DNA of 64,000 bases from Planctomycetia bacterium. Its GTDB lineage: Bacteria > Planctomycetota > Planctomycetia > Pirellulales > PNKZ01. The notes below the pieces were generated by a model. The model was not told where the DNA came from. It searched no databases and saw only the letters and a program-made list of their open reading frames with translations. Each line of letters opens with the position of its first letter. Within the stretch, counting starts at the first letter, position 1. Shown piece by piece: positions 52,873 to 62,050 of the stretch. The stretch is from positions 93,713 through 157,712 of the forward strand of contig JAIOPP010000020.1 in assembly GCA_021413845.1 (NCBI GenBank), in the 5' to 3' direction. A program made the position numbers and the translations under genes.

Positions 52873-54954
52873 ATGAATCGTTGGCTCGCCCCCACGCGCG
52901 CAATCACCGGTTGTGCGTTGCTTCTTTCCGCCGTCGTCTTGTCGGCGGTCCCTGCCGGCATTCTCCGTGCGGAGCTCACCGGTTCGACGGCCGAAGATCG
53001 CCAGATCACGCTGGCAGTCACGCGTTACATGCGCGACGGCCACATCACGCGCCACGAACTCAACGATGAGATCGCCGAACGACTCGTCACGAACTTCTTG
53101 AAGACGCTCGATGCTCAGAAGGTCTTCTTTTATCAAAGCGATATCGACTCTTTCCGCAAAGAAGAAAAAGAGCTCGACGATGCCATTCGCCGCGGCAATA
53201 CCGACTTCGCCTTTAAGGTGTTCGGAATCTACCTGAAGCGAGTCGACGAACGGATTAAGTGGATCGACCAATTGCTCGCCACGCCGTTCGATTTCACGAT
53301 CGACGAAGATATCGTTCGCGATCCCGACACGATGAAGTACGCCGTCGACGAAGCCGCCGGGAAGGAACTCTGGCGCAAGAAGATCAAGTACGACCTGCTC
53401 GCGCTCAAAGCGACGGAAAAGATGGAAGGACAAGAAGCCCGCGACAAGCTTGCCCGCCGCTACCACGGCCTGCAAAAGCGAATGCACCAACTCAAGCAAC
53501 ATGAGTTGCTCGAATGGTACCTTACCGCGATGACGACTTCGTACGATCCGCACTCCACGTATATGTCGCCGGCGTCGAAGGAAAACTTCGAGATCCAAAT
53601 GCGGCTGAACCTGCAAGGAATCGGCGCGCAACTGCAATACGACGACGGCTATACCGTGGTCAACAAAGTCATTCCCGGCGGCGCTGCCGACAAAGACGGA
53701 CGACTCAAGAAGAAGGATCGGGTCGTCGGCGTCGGCCAAGGGACCGATGGACCGATCAAGGACGTCGTCGATCTCAGCTTGAACGAAGTCGTCGATCAGA
53801 TTCGGGGCAAAAAGGGAACGATCGTCCGTCTGCAAGTCGTGCCTTACGGGACGAGCGAAAAGCAGATCTACAACATCACGCGCGCTCAAATCGAGCTGAA
53901 GGAAAGCGAAGCCCGGAGCGAAGTCATCAAGGAAAAACGTGACGGCAAGGATCGCAAGGTCGGCTACATCTCCCTGCCGAGCTTCTATATGGACATGGAA
54001 GGGGCTCGGCTCGGGCTGCCGAACTATAAGAGCACGACTCGCGACGTCGCCGCGATTCTCGAGAAGTTCCGGGCCGAAGGAGTCGAAGCCGTCGTGCTCG
54101 ACTTGCGCTTCAACGGCGGTGGTTCGCTGACCGAAGCCATCAACCTCACCGGCCTGTTCATCGACGAAGGTCCGGTCGTGCAGGTGAAGGATAAAGACGG
54201 CGATCGTCAGCCGTATAACGATCTTGAGAAGGGGGTCGCTTGGGATGGGCCGCTCGTCGTGCTGTGCAACAAGTTCAGCGCCAGCGCGAGCGAGATCTTC
54301 GCCGGGGCGATTCAAGACTACGGTCGGGGAGTGATCATCGGCGATCCGCAAACGCACGGCAAAGGAACGGTTCAGAGCCTGCTCGATCTCGGCCGGCAGA
54401 TGTTCCAGGTTCCCAACTCGCCGGCGCTCGGGGCGTTGAAGCTCACGATGCAACAGTTCTATCGCCCCAACGGCGACAGCACGCAAAACCAAGGAGTGCG
54501 GTCGGATATCGTCCTTCCGTCGCTCACCGCGGAACTCGAAGTCGGCGAATCGGACCTCGACCATGCCCTGCCGTTCGACCATATCGACGCGGCTCCTTAT
54601 CGTCGGGTCAACTTCGTCGAGAAGGGAACGCTCGATCGCTTGAAGGACCTCTCGAAGAAGCGTTGCGAAACGTCTCCCGACTTCCAAAAGGTCGACCATC
54701 GCGTGACCCGCTACCGAGACCAAAAGAAGAAGAAGACGATCTCGCTCAACGAAGAGAAATTCCTTGCCGAAGTGAACGCCGACAAGGAAGAAGGAGACCT
54801 CGAGAACGAAATCGAAAAGGAAATGAACGAGCAGGATAAGCCGGTCGTGAAGAAGGACTACTACTTCAACGAAGCCCTGGCCGTGACGCTCGACTACCTC
54901 GACGCGATCAAAGCCGCCGGAGCTCGCAAGATCACGGCGGTCGGCGATCGCTAA
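52873..54954 (+). CDS. prc: C-terminal processing (tail-specific) protease
   Basis: 693 residues from the ATG at 52873, which gives a signal peptide ending near LRAEL. The order is: an N-terminal helical region (about 40-235), a PDZ domain with GIGAQLQYDDGYTVVNKVIP, the S41 protease domain, and a charged C-terminal tail. The catalytic Ser471 is in FSASASEIFAGAIQDYGRG and Lys497 in THGKGTVQ, the Ser/Lys dyad of the family. Length and layout match periplasmic Prc, which trims or degrades proteins from the C-terminus. It is followed by a terminator and stands alone. Confidence 0.93.
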   Translation: MNRWLAPTRAITGCALLLSAVVLSAVPAGILRAELTGSTAEDRQITLAVTRYMRDGHITRHELNDEIAERLVTNFLKTLDAQKVFFYQSDIDSFRKEEKELDDAIRRGNTDFAFKVFGIYLKRVDERIKWIDQLLATPFDFTIDEDIVRDPDTMKYAVDEAAGKELWRKKIKYDLLALKATEKMEGQEARDKLARRYHGLQKRMHQLKQHELLEWYLTAMTTSYDPHSTYMSPASKENFEIQMRLNLQGIGAQLQYDDGYTVVNKVIPGGAADKDGRLKKKDRVVGVGQGTDGPIKDVVDLSLNEVVDQIRGKKGTIVRLQVVPYGTSEKQIYNITRAQIELKESEARSEVIKEKRDGKDRKVGYISLPSFYMDMEGARLGLPNYKSTTRDVAAILEKFRAEGVEAVVLDLRFNGGGSLTEAINLTGLFIDEGPVVQVKDKDGDRQPYNDLEKGVAWDGPLVVLCNKFSASASEIFAGAIQDYGRGVIIGDPQTHGKGTVQSLLDLGRQMFQVPNSPALGALKLTMQQFYRPNGDSTQNQGVRSDIVLPSLTAELEVGESDLDHALPFDHIDAAPYRRVNFVEKGTLDRLKDLSKKRCETSPDFQKVDHRVTRYRDQKKKKTISLNEEKFLAEVNADKEEGDLENEIEKEMNEQDKPVVKKDYYFNEALAVTLDYLDAIKAAGARKITAVGDR

Positions 54955-55281
54955 GAGCTCTCCTTAAGCTCGCACGATTCGAACTTTCTAAGAGGACGTC
55001 GGCTCCGGCCGGCGTCCTCTTTTCGTTGCTACATTTCTATTGCCGCATTCTCCGCTAGCACTCGCTGCGAACCGCGCCGCAGAAGCCGGCGATCGCGGTG
55101 TTCACCGAAACGCCGAGCCCGCCCTCCCCGCGAGGCATGTGCCTCTGATTTATCGTCGAAAACGACTCTACCAAGCTTGCGGCCTATCCGGTCTCGGGGC
55201 GTTTCGGTAATCAGCGGGACCTATATGCGACGAATTCCCTTGTGAGGCGGCGAAACGAGGCGGTTTTTCGAGAGGCTGACC
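54955..55281. other. intergenic region with a terminator
   Basis: 327 bp between the protease and DUF1571 genes. It holds the protease terminator at 54991-55024 and a ribosome-binding site (GAGAGG) 7-8 nt before the DUF1571 ATG. Nothing else was identified. Confidence 0.5.
54991..55024 (+). terminator. intrinsic terminator of the Prc-type protease gene
   Basis: AGAGGACG (54991-54998) pairs with CGTCCTCT (55013-55020), extended by inner G-C pairs, and is followed by TTTTCG. Confidence 0.75.
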
Positions 55282-56193
55282 ATGGCGACGGTTCCGGTTC
55301 GCGACGGCGCGTGGGATAATTCGATCGCTCCGAAACGGGTCGGCCGACGCCTGTGGCTCAAAACTTCGGCGGCGCTCGCCGTCGGCGGCCTCGGTGCTTG
55401 GTGGACGTTCGGCCGCGGAGCCCCCGTCGAAGAGACCGGAGCCGTGCTCGGGTCCGTGACCCAAGTCGGCGAGGTTTCCTCGAAGATCCAAGGGGCCGAA
55501 GCGATCGCGCTGTGTCGCAAGCTGCTCGAAGAAGCGCGCCTCAAGCTGCTGCCGGTCCAAACCGTCTCGGCCGTGTTTCAGAAGCAAGAGCGGATCAACG
55601 ACAAGCTCCAGCCGTTGAACGTGATGGACGTCAAAGTCCGCCGCTCGCCGTTGGCGATCTACATGAAATGGCACTCGCCCGAGCAAGGGCAACAGATCAT
55701 CTGGCGCGATGGCAGCGACGACGGCAAGATCCTCGTCAGCCCCGTCGGCTGGAAGAAGAAGCTCGTGCCGCTCGTGAAGATCGCTCCCGACGACGACATG
55801 GAGAAGGCGGTCAGCCGGCGGCCGGTGACGAACATCGGCATCTGGAACTTCAACGAACGTATCACGGCGCTCTTGAACGAAGAGCTCGTCAAGGATCCGG
55901 CCGTGGCGGTGCATGTGAACGAAGGGCGCGAGATCAGCGGCCGCCCCTGCTACGAATTCTCGTTCGAGCATGCTCAGCCGAGCAGCATCGTCCGCTTCAA
56001 GCAGGTTCAGATCTTCATCGATCGGACCCTCGGCGTGCCGGTCGCCTGCGAGCACTACCGCTGGTCGGAAAACCCGGCCGACGGGGCGCACCTCGAAGAA
56101 TCGTATCTTTACCGCGACCTTGCCTTGGACGTCGCGCTCGGCGATTCCGACTTCGATCCCGGCAATCCGAGCCTGAGCTTCGGGGTCAAATAA
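55282..56193 (+). CDS. DUF1571 domain protein
   Basis: 303 residues. A basic N-terminus precedes one hydrophobic stretch (LWLKTSAALAVGGLGAWWTF, about residues 30-50), which may be a twin-arginine-like or lipid-free anchor: VGRRLWLK places two Arg just before the hydrophobic run. The rest is DUF1571: VSAVFQKQERINDKLQPLNV, YMKWHSPEQGQQIIWRDGSD, a central VSPVGWKKKLVPL and FKQVQIFIDRTLGVPVACEH. The fold resembles LolA-type lipoprotein-handling sheets. It is expected outside the cytoplasm. The role is unknown. Confidence 0.85.
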   Translation: MATVPVRDGAWDNSIAPKRVGRRLWLKTSAALAVGGLGAWWTFGRGAPVEETGAVLGSVTQVGEVSSKIQGAEAIALCRKLLEEARLKLLPVQTVSAVFQKQERINDKLQPLNVMDVKVRRSPLAIYMKWHSPEQGQQIIWRDGSDDGKILVSPVGWKKKLVPLVKIAPDDDMEKAVSRRPVTNIGIWNFNERITALLNEELVKDPAVAVHVNEGREISGRPCYEFSFEHAQPSSIVRFKQVQIFIDRTLGVPVACEHYRWSENPADGAHLEESYLYRDLALDVALGDSDFDPGNPSLSFGVK

Positions 56194-56348
56194 GCTGCGC
56201 CGGGGGCTGCGACGATTCTCGAGCGAACGCTTCGGCGACCGATATACGTTTCGCTTCGGCTTCGCTAAAATAGCTCCCTTCATCGCATCCTATCACGGCG
56301 ACGTCGCGCGGCTTCGGCCCCCCGTTCGCCTCGCTCGTCCGTTCCCGA

Positions 56349-57347
56349 ATGCCTTTCGCTTCGCTCATTCTCGCCTTCTCTTGGTCGCCGGCGATCATCG
56401 TCGTCGCGTCGGCGGCGGCGGTTTGGGTTCTCTTTTGGATCTACGTTTGGATCCGTTATTTTCCGATCGTTTACCGCCTGATCGGTGAGACGCCGATCTT
56501 GGCCGCCGAGCCGACGCACAAGACGGCCGGCGGCGAGGAGTGCGCCTTTCGCACCGCCGATGGTCTGACGCTCCGCGGCACCTACCTGGCCACGCCGCTT
56601 GCCGCCCGGAAGGGGGTCGTCGTCTTCTGCCATGAGCTCAACGGCGATCGTTGGAACGCGACTCCGTATGTCGTCGACCTGGTCGCTCAAGGCTACGACA
56701 TCTTCACGTTCGACTTTCGCAACCACGGCGCCAGCGATGCCGTGCCCGGCCTCGTGCCGCGCCCTTGGCTCTCGCCCGACGAAGTGATCGATCTTCGCGC
56801 CGCGATCGATTACGTGGCGAGCCGCTCTGATACCGATCCTCGCGGCGTCGGCCTGTTCGGCATCAGTCGAGGCGCCGGGGCGGCGTTTTGCGTTGCGGCC
56901 GACGACCCTCGCATTCGCTGCGTCTTCACCGACGGCGTCTACTCCGCTCAGTCGACGCACTTATGCTACTTCATTCGCTACGTCGGCATCTTCATTCCCT
57001 ATCCTTGGATCACCGACAACCTGCCGCATTGGATTTATCAAGGGTTCCTGTGGGTCGGCCGGTGGTGGTGGGGCTTGAGGAATCGCTTTCGCTTCGTCGA
57101 TGTCGATGCCTGCGCCGCTCGCATTCGCCGCCCCGTCATGATGGTCCACGGCGAACGCGATTCTATGATCCCCGTCGAAGCGGCTCGAGCGCTGCGGAAA
57201 TGCGTTCGCGCGCCGGCGAAGCTTTGGATCGTTCCCAAAGCGAAGCACAACGGAGCGATCTTCGCCGTGCCTGCGGAATACCAGCGGCGCGTCGCGCGCT
57301 TCTTTCGCTTGCACCTCGCGCCGAGCACGAGAACGCCGGCCGGCTAA
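56349..57347 (+). CDS. membrane-anchored alpha/beta hydrolase
   Basis: 332 residues. An N-terminal membrane helix (AIIVVASAAAVWVLFWIYVW, about 15-34) is followed by an alpha/beta hydrolase core. The nucleophile Ser lies in GLFGISRGAGAAF, the acid in VMMVHGERDSMIPV and the base in PKAKHNG. The lipase-like strand GVVVFCHELNGDRWNATPYV precedes it. It resembles serine aminopeptidase or dienelactone hydrolase-type enzymes. The substrate is unknown. Its stop overlaps the end of a small convergent ORF. Confidence 0.85.
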   Translation: MPFASLILAFSWSPAIIVVASAAAVWVLFWIYVWIRYFPIVYRLIGETPILAAEPTHKTAGGEECAFRTADGLTLRGTYLATPLAARKGVVVFCHELNGDRWNATPYVVDLVAQGYDIFTFDFRNHGASDAVPGLVPRPWLSPDEVIDLRAAIDYVASRSDTDPRGVGLFGISRGAGAAFCVAADDPRIRCVFTDGVYSAQSTHLCYFIRYVGIFIPYPWITDNLPHWIYQGFLWVGRWWWGLRNRFRFVDVDACAARIRRPVMMVHGERDSMIPVEAARALRKCVRAPAKLWIVPKAKHNGAIFAVPAEYQRRVARFFRLHLAPSTRTPAG

Positions 57348-57463
57348 AACGGCGGCCAAGCCCGCACCCAGGCGATCGCGAGATACGCCAGCACGGGAAA
57401 GGCGACGAAAACCGTGCCGTAGGTGTAAAGCGTCGTCCAAGTTCGTCGGGGCCAGCGCGCCAT
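57344..57463 (-). CDS. possible 39-residue membrane peptide
   Basis: A short ORF from the ATG at 57463 to the TAG at 57344-57346. It starts six bases after the stop of the gene ending at 57470 and reads MARWPRRTWTTLYTYGTVFV, continuing with AFPVLAYLAIAWVRA. It has a basic N-terminus and one hydrophobic helix of about 20 residues, so it is a plausible single-pass membrane protein at the end of the metK transcript. No good ribosome-binding site was seen, and its stop overlaps that of the convergent hydrolase. Confidence 0.35.
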   Translation of the reverse strand: MARWPRRTWTTLYTYGTVFVAFPVLAYLAIAWVRAWPPF

Positions 57464-57469
57464 AACCAA

Positions 57470-58360
57470 TCACGTTCTTTCGGAGACCACGGAATCGGAA
57501 ACCGTCGAGGATCGCGTGCCGGTGCTTCCCGCATCGCACACCGCCCGAATGCCGATCGTCGCCCGCAGTTCTTCTTCGGCGGGTTCCGACAGCCGCACGT
57601 CGATCCTCGCCGCATAGGGCAAGACCGTGATGTGGATCAGTCGCGCTTCGAGGTCGTCGAGCGTCTCGGTTTCCAAGACGGGTATGCGCTCGAACGGCGG
57701 ACAGAACACGAGATGGATCGAGGCCTGCCTGCTCCCAACCTCGAATCGGGCCCGTGCATAGCCTTCTAAGACATCGCTTCCCGAAGTGTCGACGGATCGC
57801 TTCCAGCTTTGCGAAACGTGCGACTCGTCGGGCTCAACGGCCTCAAGTTCCGCTGATTCGGCTTCGGCCATCGCGGCGGCAAGCTTCGGCGCGATCACGG
57901 CGGCCGAGCGTTCGCTCGCGCGCATCGATCGGACACGAAACCAAGCTGCCTCACCGGCCAGGAGCGCGAGCCACAAGAACGCGAGCGACGGGAGCGAGGT
58001 TCCCGGCATCGACAACGCCGAACCGATCAAGACGAGAGCCGCCGTCGGTAAGTACCATACGACCGCTTCCGAAGCCGCCGACACCCCGCCGAAGAGCGAG
58101 ATCGCGGGTCGCTCGAAATGTCGCAGCGCCGTGCGATGGAGCGCCGCTAGGCAGACGACCGCGAGCGCGACCGACAAGGCGGTACCGAGCGTGGGAGGAG
58201 CCTCGAGCGCACCGGCCGCACGTCGAGCGACCAACAACAGCGCCGCGCCGACTAAGACCGTGCCCGGCACCCAACGCAGCACGCATCCCAAAGAAAAACC
58301 GACGTCGCCGCCGAAGAGTTCGGCAGCGAGCGTCGGTTTTTGGATCGCGGATGGGGTCAT
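57470..58360 (-). CDS. membrane protein of unknown function
   Basis: 296 residues. Four hydrophobic helices lie in the first 140 residues (WVPGTVLVGAALLLVA, LGTALSVALAVVCLAALH, VVWYLPTAALVLIGSAL, LPSLAFLWLALLAGEAAWF). An acidic linker follows, and then a soluble domain of about 100 residues: GYARARFEVGSRQASIHLVF, CPPFERIPVLETETLDD and LIHITVLPYAARIDVRLSE. The end is Ser/Thr-rich. I recognise no family. It lies 9 bp after metK and is probably cotranscribed with it. Confidence 0.7.
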   Translation of the reverse strand: MTPSAIQKPTLAAELFGGDVGFSLGCVLRWVPGTVLVGAALLLVARRAAGALEAPPTLGTALSVALAVVCLAALHRTALRHFERPAISLFGGVSAASEAVVWYLPTAALVLIGSALSMPGTSLPSLAFLWLALLAGEAAWFRVRSMRASERSAAVIAPKLAAAMAEAESAELEAVEPDESHVSQSWKRSVDTSGSDVLEGYARARFEVGSRQASIHLVFCPPFERIPVLETETLDDLEARLIHITVLPYAARIDVRLSEPAEEELRATIGIRAVCDAGSTGTRSSTVSDSVVSERT

Positions 58361-58369
58361 TACCTGGAG

Positions 58370-59554
58370 CTACTTCGACGCAGCGACCAAGCCGGCTGCT
58401 TCGGCCAACTCGGCGGCGCGGTGCGTGCTTTCCCAGCTGAACGTCTTCTCGCTCCGGCCGAAGTGCCCGCCGGCGGCCGTGGCCCGATAGATCGGACGAC
58501 GGAGCTCGAGATACTCGATGATCCCGCGCGGAGTCATTTTGAACGTCTTGCGGACGAGGTCGCAGAGGAGCTCGTCGTCGACCTTGCCCGTCCCTTGGGT
58601 ATCGACGTACACGCTCACCGGCTCGGCGACGCCGATCGCGTAGGCGAGTTGCACTTCGCAGCGGTCGGCCAGTTCGGCGGCCACGATGTTCTTCGCGATG
58701 TGGCGCGCCATGTACGCGGCGCTTCGATCGACCTTCGTCGGATCCTTGCCGCTGAACGCGCCGCCGCCGTGCCGACCCCAGCCGCCGTAGGTGTCGACGA
58801 TGATCTTCCGGCCCGTGAGACCGGTATCGCCGTGCGGACCGCCGACGACGAACTTGCCCGTCGGGTTGATGTGGTACTTGATGTCGTCCGAGACGAGCTC
58901 GGCCGGCAGCAGCGGCTTGATGATCTTGTTGATCACGTAGTCTTTGATTTGAGCATGCGTCACGCTCTCGTCGTGTTGCGTCGAGACGACGACCGTGTCG
59001 ATCCGCACCGGCTTGAAGCCTTCGTATTCGATCGTGACTTGGCTCTTGCTGTCGGGCCGGAGCCACGAGACGTCCTTCTTTTCGCGCGCCGCGGTGAGTG
59101 CGTTGGTGATGCGATGCGAGAGCGCGATCGGCAGCGGCATCAGTTCCGGCGTATCGTTGCAGGCATAACCGAACATCAACCCTTGATCCCCGGCGCCGAT
59201 GTCTTTACCGGCCGCTTGATCGTCGTTCACACCTTGGGCGATGTCCGGGCTCTGACTATGCAGCCGGAGTTGCAACTCGCACGTGTCGGCGCAAAAGCCG
59301 ATGTCGTCGTGCGTGTAGCCGACTTCGCGGATGACTTGGCGCACGACCTTCTCGAAGTCCGGCTTGGCCTTGCTGGTAATTTCACCGGCGACGCAACAGA
59401 AGTCGGTCGTGACGAGCGTTTCGCAAGCCACACGGCTCATCGGATCTTGGGCCAAGAGCGCGTCGAGAACGCCGTCGGAGATTTGATCCGCCAGCTTATC
59501 CGGATGCCCGTTACTGACCGACTCACTCGTGAACAAGTATTTGCGATCGGCCAC
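58370..59554 (-). CDS. metK: S-adenosylmethionine synthase
   Basis: 394 residues. It makes SAM from methionine and ATP in the cytoplasm. [20 protein letters not shown] (about 10-29) starts the first domain, [12 protein letters not shown] is the ATP signature and [20 protein letters not shown] the second; [20 protein letters not shown] precedes it. The start is GTG at 59554 behind a strong GGAGGTG site. No SAM riboswitch was recognised in the 200 bp upstream. Two membrane-protein ORFs follow closely on the same strand. Confidence 0.97.
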   Translation of the reverse strand: MADRKYLFTSESVSNGHPDKLADQISDGVLDALLAQDPMSRVACETLVTTDFCCVAGEITSKAKPDFEKVVRQVIREVGYTHDDIGFCADTCELQLRLHSQSPDIAQGVNDDQAAGKDIGAGDQGLMFGYACNDTPELMPLPIALSHRITNALTAAREKKDVSWLRPDSKSQVTIEYEGFKPVRIDTVVVSTQHDESVTHAQIKDYVINKIIKPLLPAELVSDDIKYHINPTGKFVVGGPHGDTGLTGRKIIVDTYGGWGRHGGGAFSGKDPTKVDRSAAYMARHIAKNIVAAELADRCEVQLAYAIGVAEPVSVYVDTQGTGKVDDELLCDLVRKTFKMTPRGIIEYLELRRPIYRATAAGGHFGRSEKTFSWESTHRAAELAEAAGLVAASK

Positions 59555-59758
59555 GCCGGCACCTCCGTATACGACTCAAGCGGGATAAAAAAATCGAAAA
59601 CGACGAACGAGCGACGATTATAAGGGAAATCGCCGTCGGGCGACAAGGCACGGCGAAAGCCAGGTTTTTCGCGCCTTGCGCAAACCGCTCCGCGCACCTC
59701 ATGCAATGCAAATCGCGCCCGTCGCTCCGGCATTCGTCGAGCGGCGTGCCCGACAGCC

Positions 59759-61951
59759 TTACCGTTGCTGTTGTTGCTGCTGCATTTGCTGGATTTGGCG
59801 CATCAGATCCGGCGGAAGGTTTTGGCCCCCGTGAGGACCTGGGTTCGCGGCCGGAGCCCCCTTCTTCTTGGCGAGCGCCGTCGGGCTGAGGTCGAGCGCG
59901 CGGAACGTCGCATCGTCGACCACGTAGAACCAGTCGGCGAATTGAGTATTCAACTCTTTCGCCTTTTCACGTCCCGACTTTAAGTCGGCTTCGTACTTAT
60001 CCGACATCCGCTTGTTTTCCGTTTCGATCCGCTTCCGCTCTTCCGGAGTCATCGGCTTCGGAGGCTCGGCGACCGGCTTCACTTCGGCCGGCTTCGACTC
60101 GGCCGCGGGAGGAATCGTGTCGGCCGGTTTCGCGGTCGTCGCCGGAGTTGTCGCAGCCGGAGCGGCCGTCGCCGTCGGAACGGCAGCGGGAACGGTTGCC
60201 GTAGCCGAGGGCTTGGCCTTAGGCGCGGCTGCCGGAGCGGCCGTGGCCGACGGAGTCGGCTTCGTAGCTTCCGGTTTAGTAGGCTCAGGCTTGGCTTCCG
60301 GTTTCGTCGCGCTCGGCTTCGGCGCGTCGGCCTTGGTCGCTTCGGGCTTCGCTGGTTCGGCCTGGCACGCATCGCCAGAAGGTTCACACGAACCGCTCGC
60401 CGCCCCTTCGGCCGGCTTCACCGATCCGGCCGGGGCCGGAGTTGCCGGTGCCGTGGCACTCGGCGTCGCGCTCGGAGTCGGCGCGGTCGGCGTAGGTGTT
60501 GCAGTCGTCTTCGGCGTGGCGGTTGGGGTCGCAGTCGGCGTCGGAGCAGGGGGTGTGGCCGCAGGCGCCGTACCGGTCGGTGCAGGAGTCGCTGCCGGTG
60601 CGCTCGGGAGCGCTCCTTCCGGCGGAAGCGTGACCAACGGCGGCTTCGGGATCAAGTCCGGATTGAACGAAGCCGTTACCATCATGTAGCGATTCGGGGC
60701 CGTGTTCTCACCTTCGGCGCCGCCGACGCCCGGCTTGGCATCGTCTTTCTTCGGCTCGCCTTCTTTCTTTTCATCGCCGCCGCTTCCGGCGCGTCCCTTG
60801 CCCGTAATGTCGCCGAAGCGCAGGAGATATTGCACGCCGTTCTCGAACCCGACCGTCAGTTCGCCTTCATGGCAGACGAGTTCGATTTCGCTGCGGGTCT
60901 TGGAGTTCGGCCAGAAGCCGGTCGTTTCGAGCGATGCCATCGATTCTTGATCGGCGGTCACGGCGGACTGCGCATCGAATAGGAAGGTCTTCTCCTTCAG
61001 CAGGTCCGCGGCCAGCGTCTTCGGCTTCCGCACCGCATCGACGATCCTCAACCCGGCCAGCGTCCGCTTCAATTCGTCGACCTTCGCCGAATCGAATTCC
61101 TCTTCGGGCAGCAGCTTCTTTTCGAGGAAGCCTTTCGTTTCCTTGTCGTAGGTTTCGAGCTTCGTCAGCTGCCACTTATCGGAGTCGTCCTTCTTGGCGT
61201 CGAGCTTCGCGCGCTCGATGCGAACGGGCACTTTGCGCACGACCGTAAGCCCGCCGGGGCCGCCGAGGCCTTGTTGCGTGCTGCGAACGTCGATCGCGTA
61301 GTCGTGGATGTCGACCGTGCGCAAGTCGGCCGCGCCGACCTTCAGCAAGTCGGCCGGAACCCAATCGCCGAAGCTCGACGACAACGGGGCCTTATCCAAT
61401 TCGGTCGCGTAGATTCGATCGCGATTCGGCTCGCGCACGTAGACGATATTCTTGTTCTTTTCATCGTTCTTGCCGATGATCAGATCGACGAGCTTGCGCC
61501 GGTCGGCATCGACGAGCGTCACCCGTTTGCCGACGCCGTCGGTTCCCGCCTTCAACTCGGCCTCGTTGGCCGGATCGACGACCGCGAACTCGCGATGGCG
61601 ATCCGGTTGATCCGTGACGACCGCCAACTTCTTCACGCCGACGACCGCTTTCACCACGTTCGCCAACCGCTCGGGCGAGACGTCCGGAAAGCGTTGCCGG
61701 TCCGGATTGATTTCCCACACGTCGTCGACGCGCGCGACCTTGAGATCGTGCTTCACGTCGTTCACGGCATCGAGATCGATGATCTCAGCGCTCGCGACCT
61801 TCATCGGGTCGGTGAAGTCGGGAAAGAATTCCTTGCCCAGTTCGGCCGTCGTCAGATCGGCTTCGCTCGCCGGACGGCTGAGCCACACACCGAACCCGAG
61901 CAGCACTACCGCAACACCGACGAAAGTAAGCGTCTTCGTGTTTTCGTTCAT
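59759..61951 (-). CDS. DUF4340 domain protein with a long Ala/Pro/Thr tract
   Basis: 730 residues from the ATG at 61951. One N-terminal membrane helix (TLTFVGVAVVLLGFGVWLSR) anchors a DUF4340 region (about 40-440), seen in DDVWEINPDRQRFPDVSPER and in VTADQESMASLETTGFWPNS. About 190 residues of Ala, Pro, Thr, Lys and Glu repeats then follow (nt 60060-60635), and the protein ends in a short Asp/Phe-rich piece and a poly-Gln tail. In planctomycetes DUF4340 proteins usually accompany GldG-type ABC auxiliary proteins, and GldG is the gene just upstream. Confidence 0.85.
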   Translation of the reverse strand: MNENTKTLTFVGVAVVLLGFGVWLSRPASEADLTTAELGKEFFPDFTDPMKVASAEIIDLDAVNDVKHDLKVARVDDVWEINPDRQRFPDVSPERLANVVKAVVGVKKLAVVTDQPDRHREFAVVDPANEAELKAGTDGVGKRVTLVDADRRKLVDLIIGKNDEKNKNIVYVREPNRDRIYATELDKAPLSSSFGDWVPADLLKVGAADLRTVDIHDYAIDVRSTQQGLGGPGGLTVVRKVPVRIERAKLDAKKDDSDKWQLTKLETYDKETKGFLEKKLLPEEEFDSAKVDELKRTLAGLRIVDAVRKPKTLAADLLKEKTFLFDAQSAVTADQESMASLETTGFWPNSKTRSEIELVCHEGELTVGFENGVQYLLRFGDITGKGRAGSGGDEKKEGEPKKDDAKPGVGGAEGENTAPNRYMMVTASFNPDLIPKPPLVTLPPEGALPSAPAATPAPTGTAPAATPPAPTPTATPTATPKTTATPTPTAPTPSATPSATAPATPAPAGSVKPAEGAASGSCEPSGDACQAEPAKPEATKADAPKPSATKPEAKPEPTKPEATKPTPSATAAPAAAPKAKPSATATVPAAVPTATAAPAATTPATTAKPADTIPPAAESKPAEVKPVAEPPKPMTPEERKRIETENKRMSDKYEADLKSGREKAKELNTQFADWFYVVDDATFRALDLSPTALAKKKGAPAANPGPHGGQNLPPDLMRQIQQMQQQQQQR

Positions 61952-62050
61952 CTTCGCAATATCCGCAATGTTCTTAAAAGTCGCTGAAAGCAAACCCGAC
62001 CTACGACGCCGACGCGCTACCGCAATCGGCTCCGATCGACCCCTTCTTGC

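Noticed and set aside
52702..54723. A 673-codon open frame antisense to the Prc-type protease
   Set aside because: It mirrors the protease codon by codon. The protease has all expected domains and catalytic residues; the antisense product has no recognisable domain.
59555..59758. SAM riboswitch before metK
   Set aside because: I looked for paired stems of the known SAM classes in this gap and saw none. Only a strong ribosome-binding site is evident.
60060..60640. Minisatellite or CRISPR-like array
   Set aside because: The repeats are at the amino-acid level (Ala/Pro/Thr/Lys) inside one open frame, with varied codons and no constant unit or spacer pattern.
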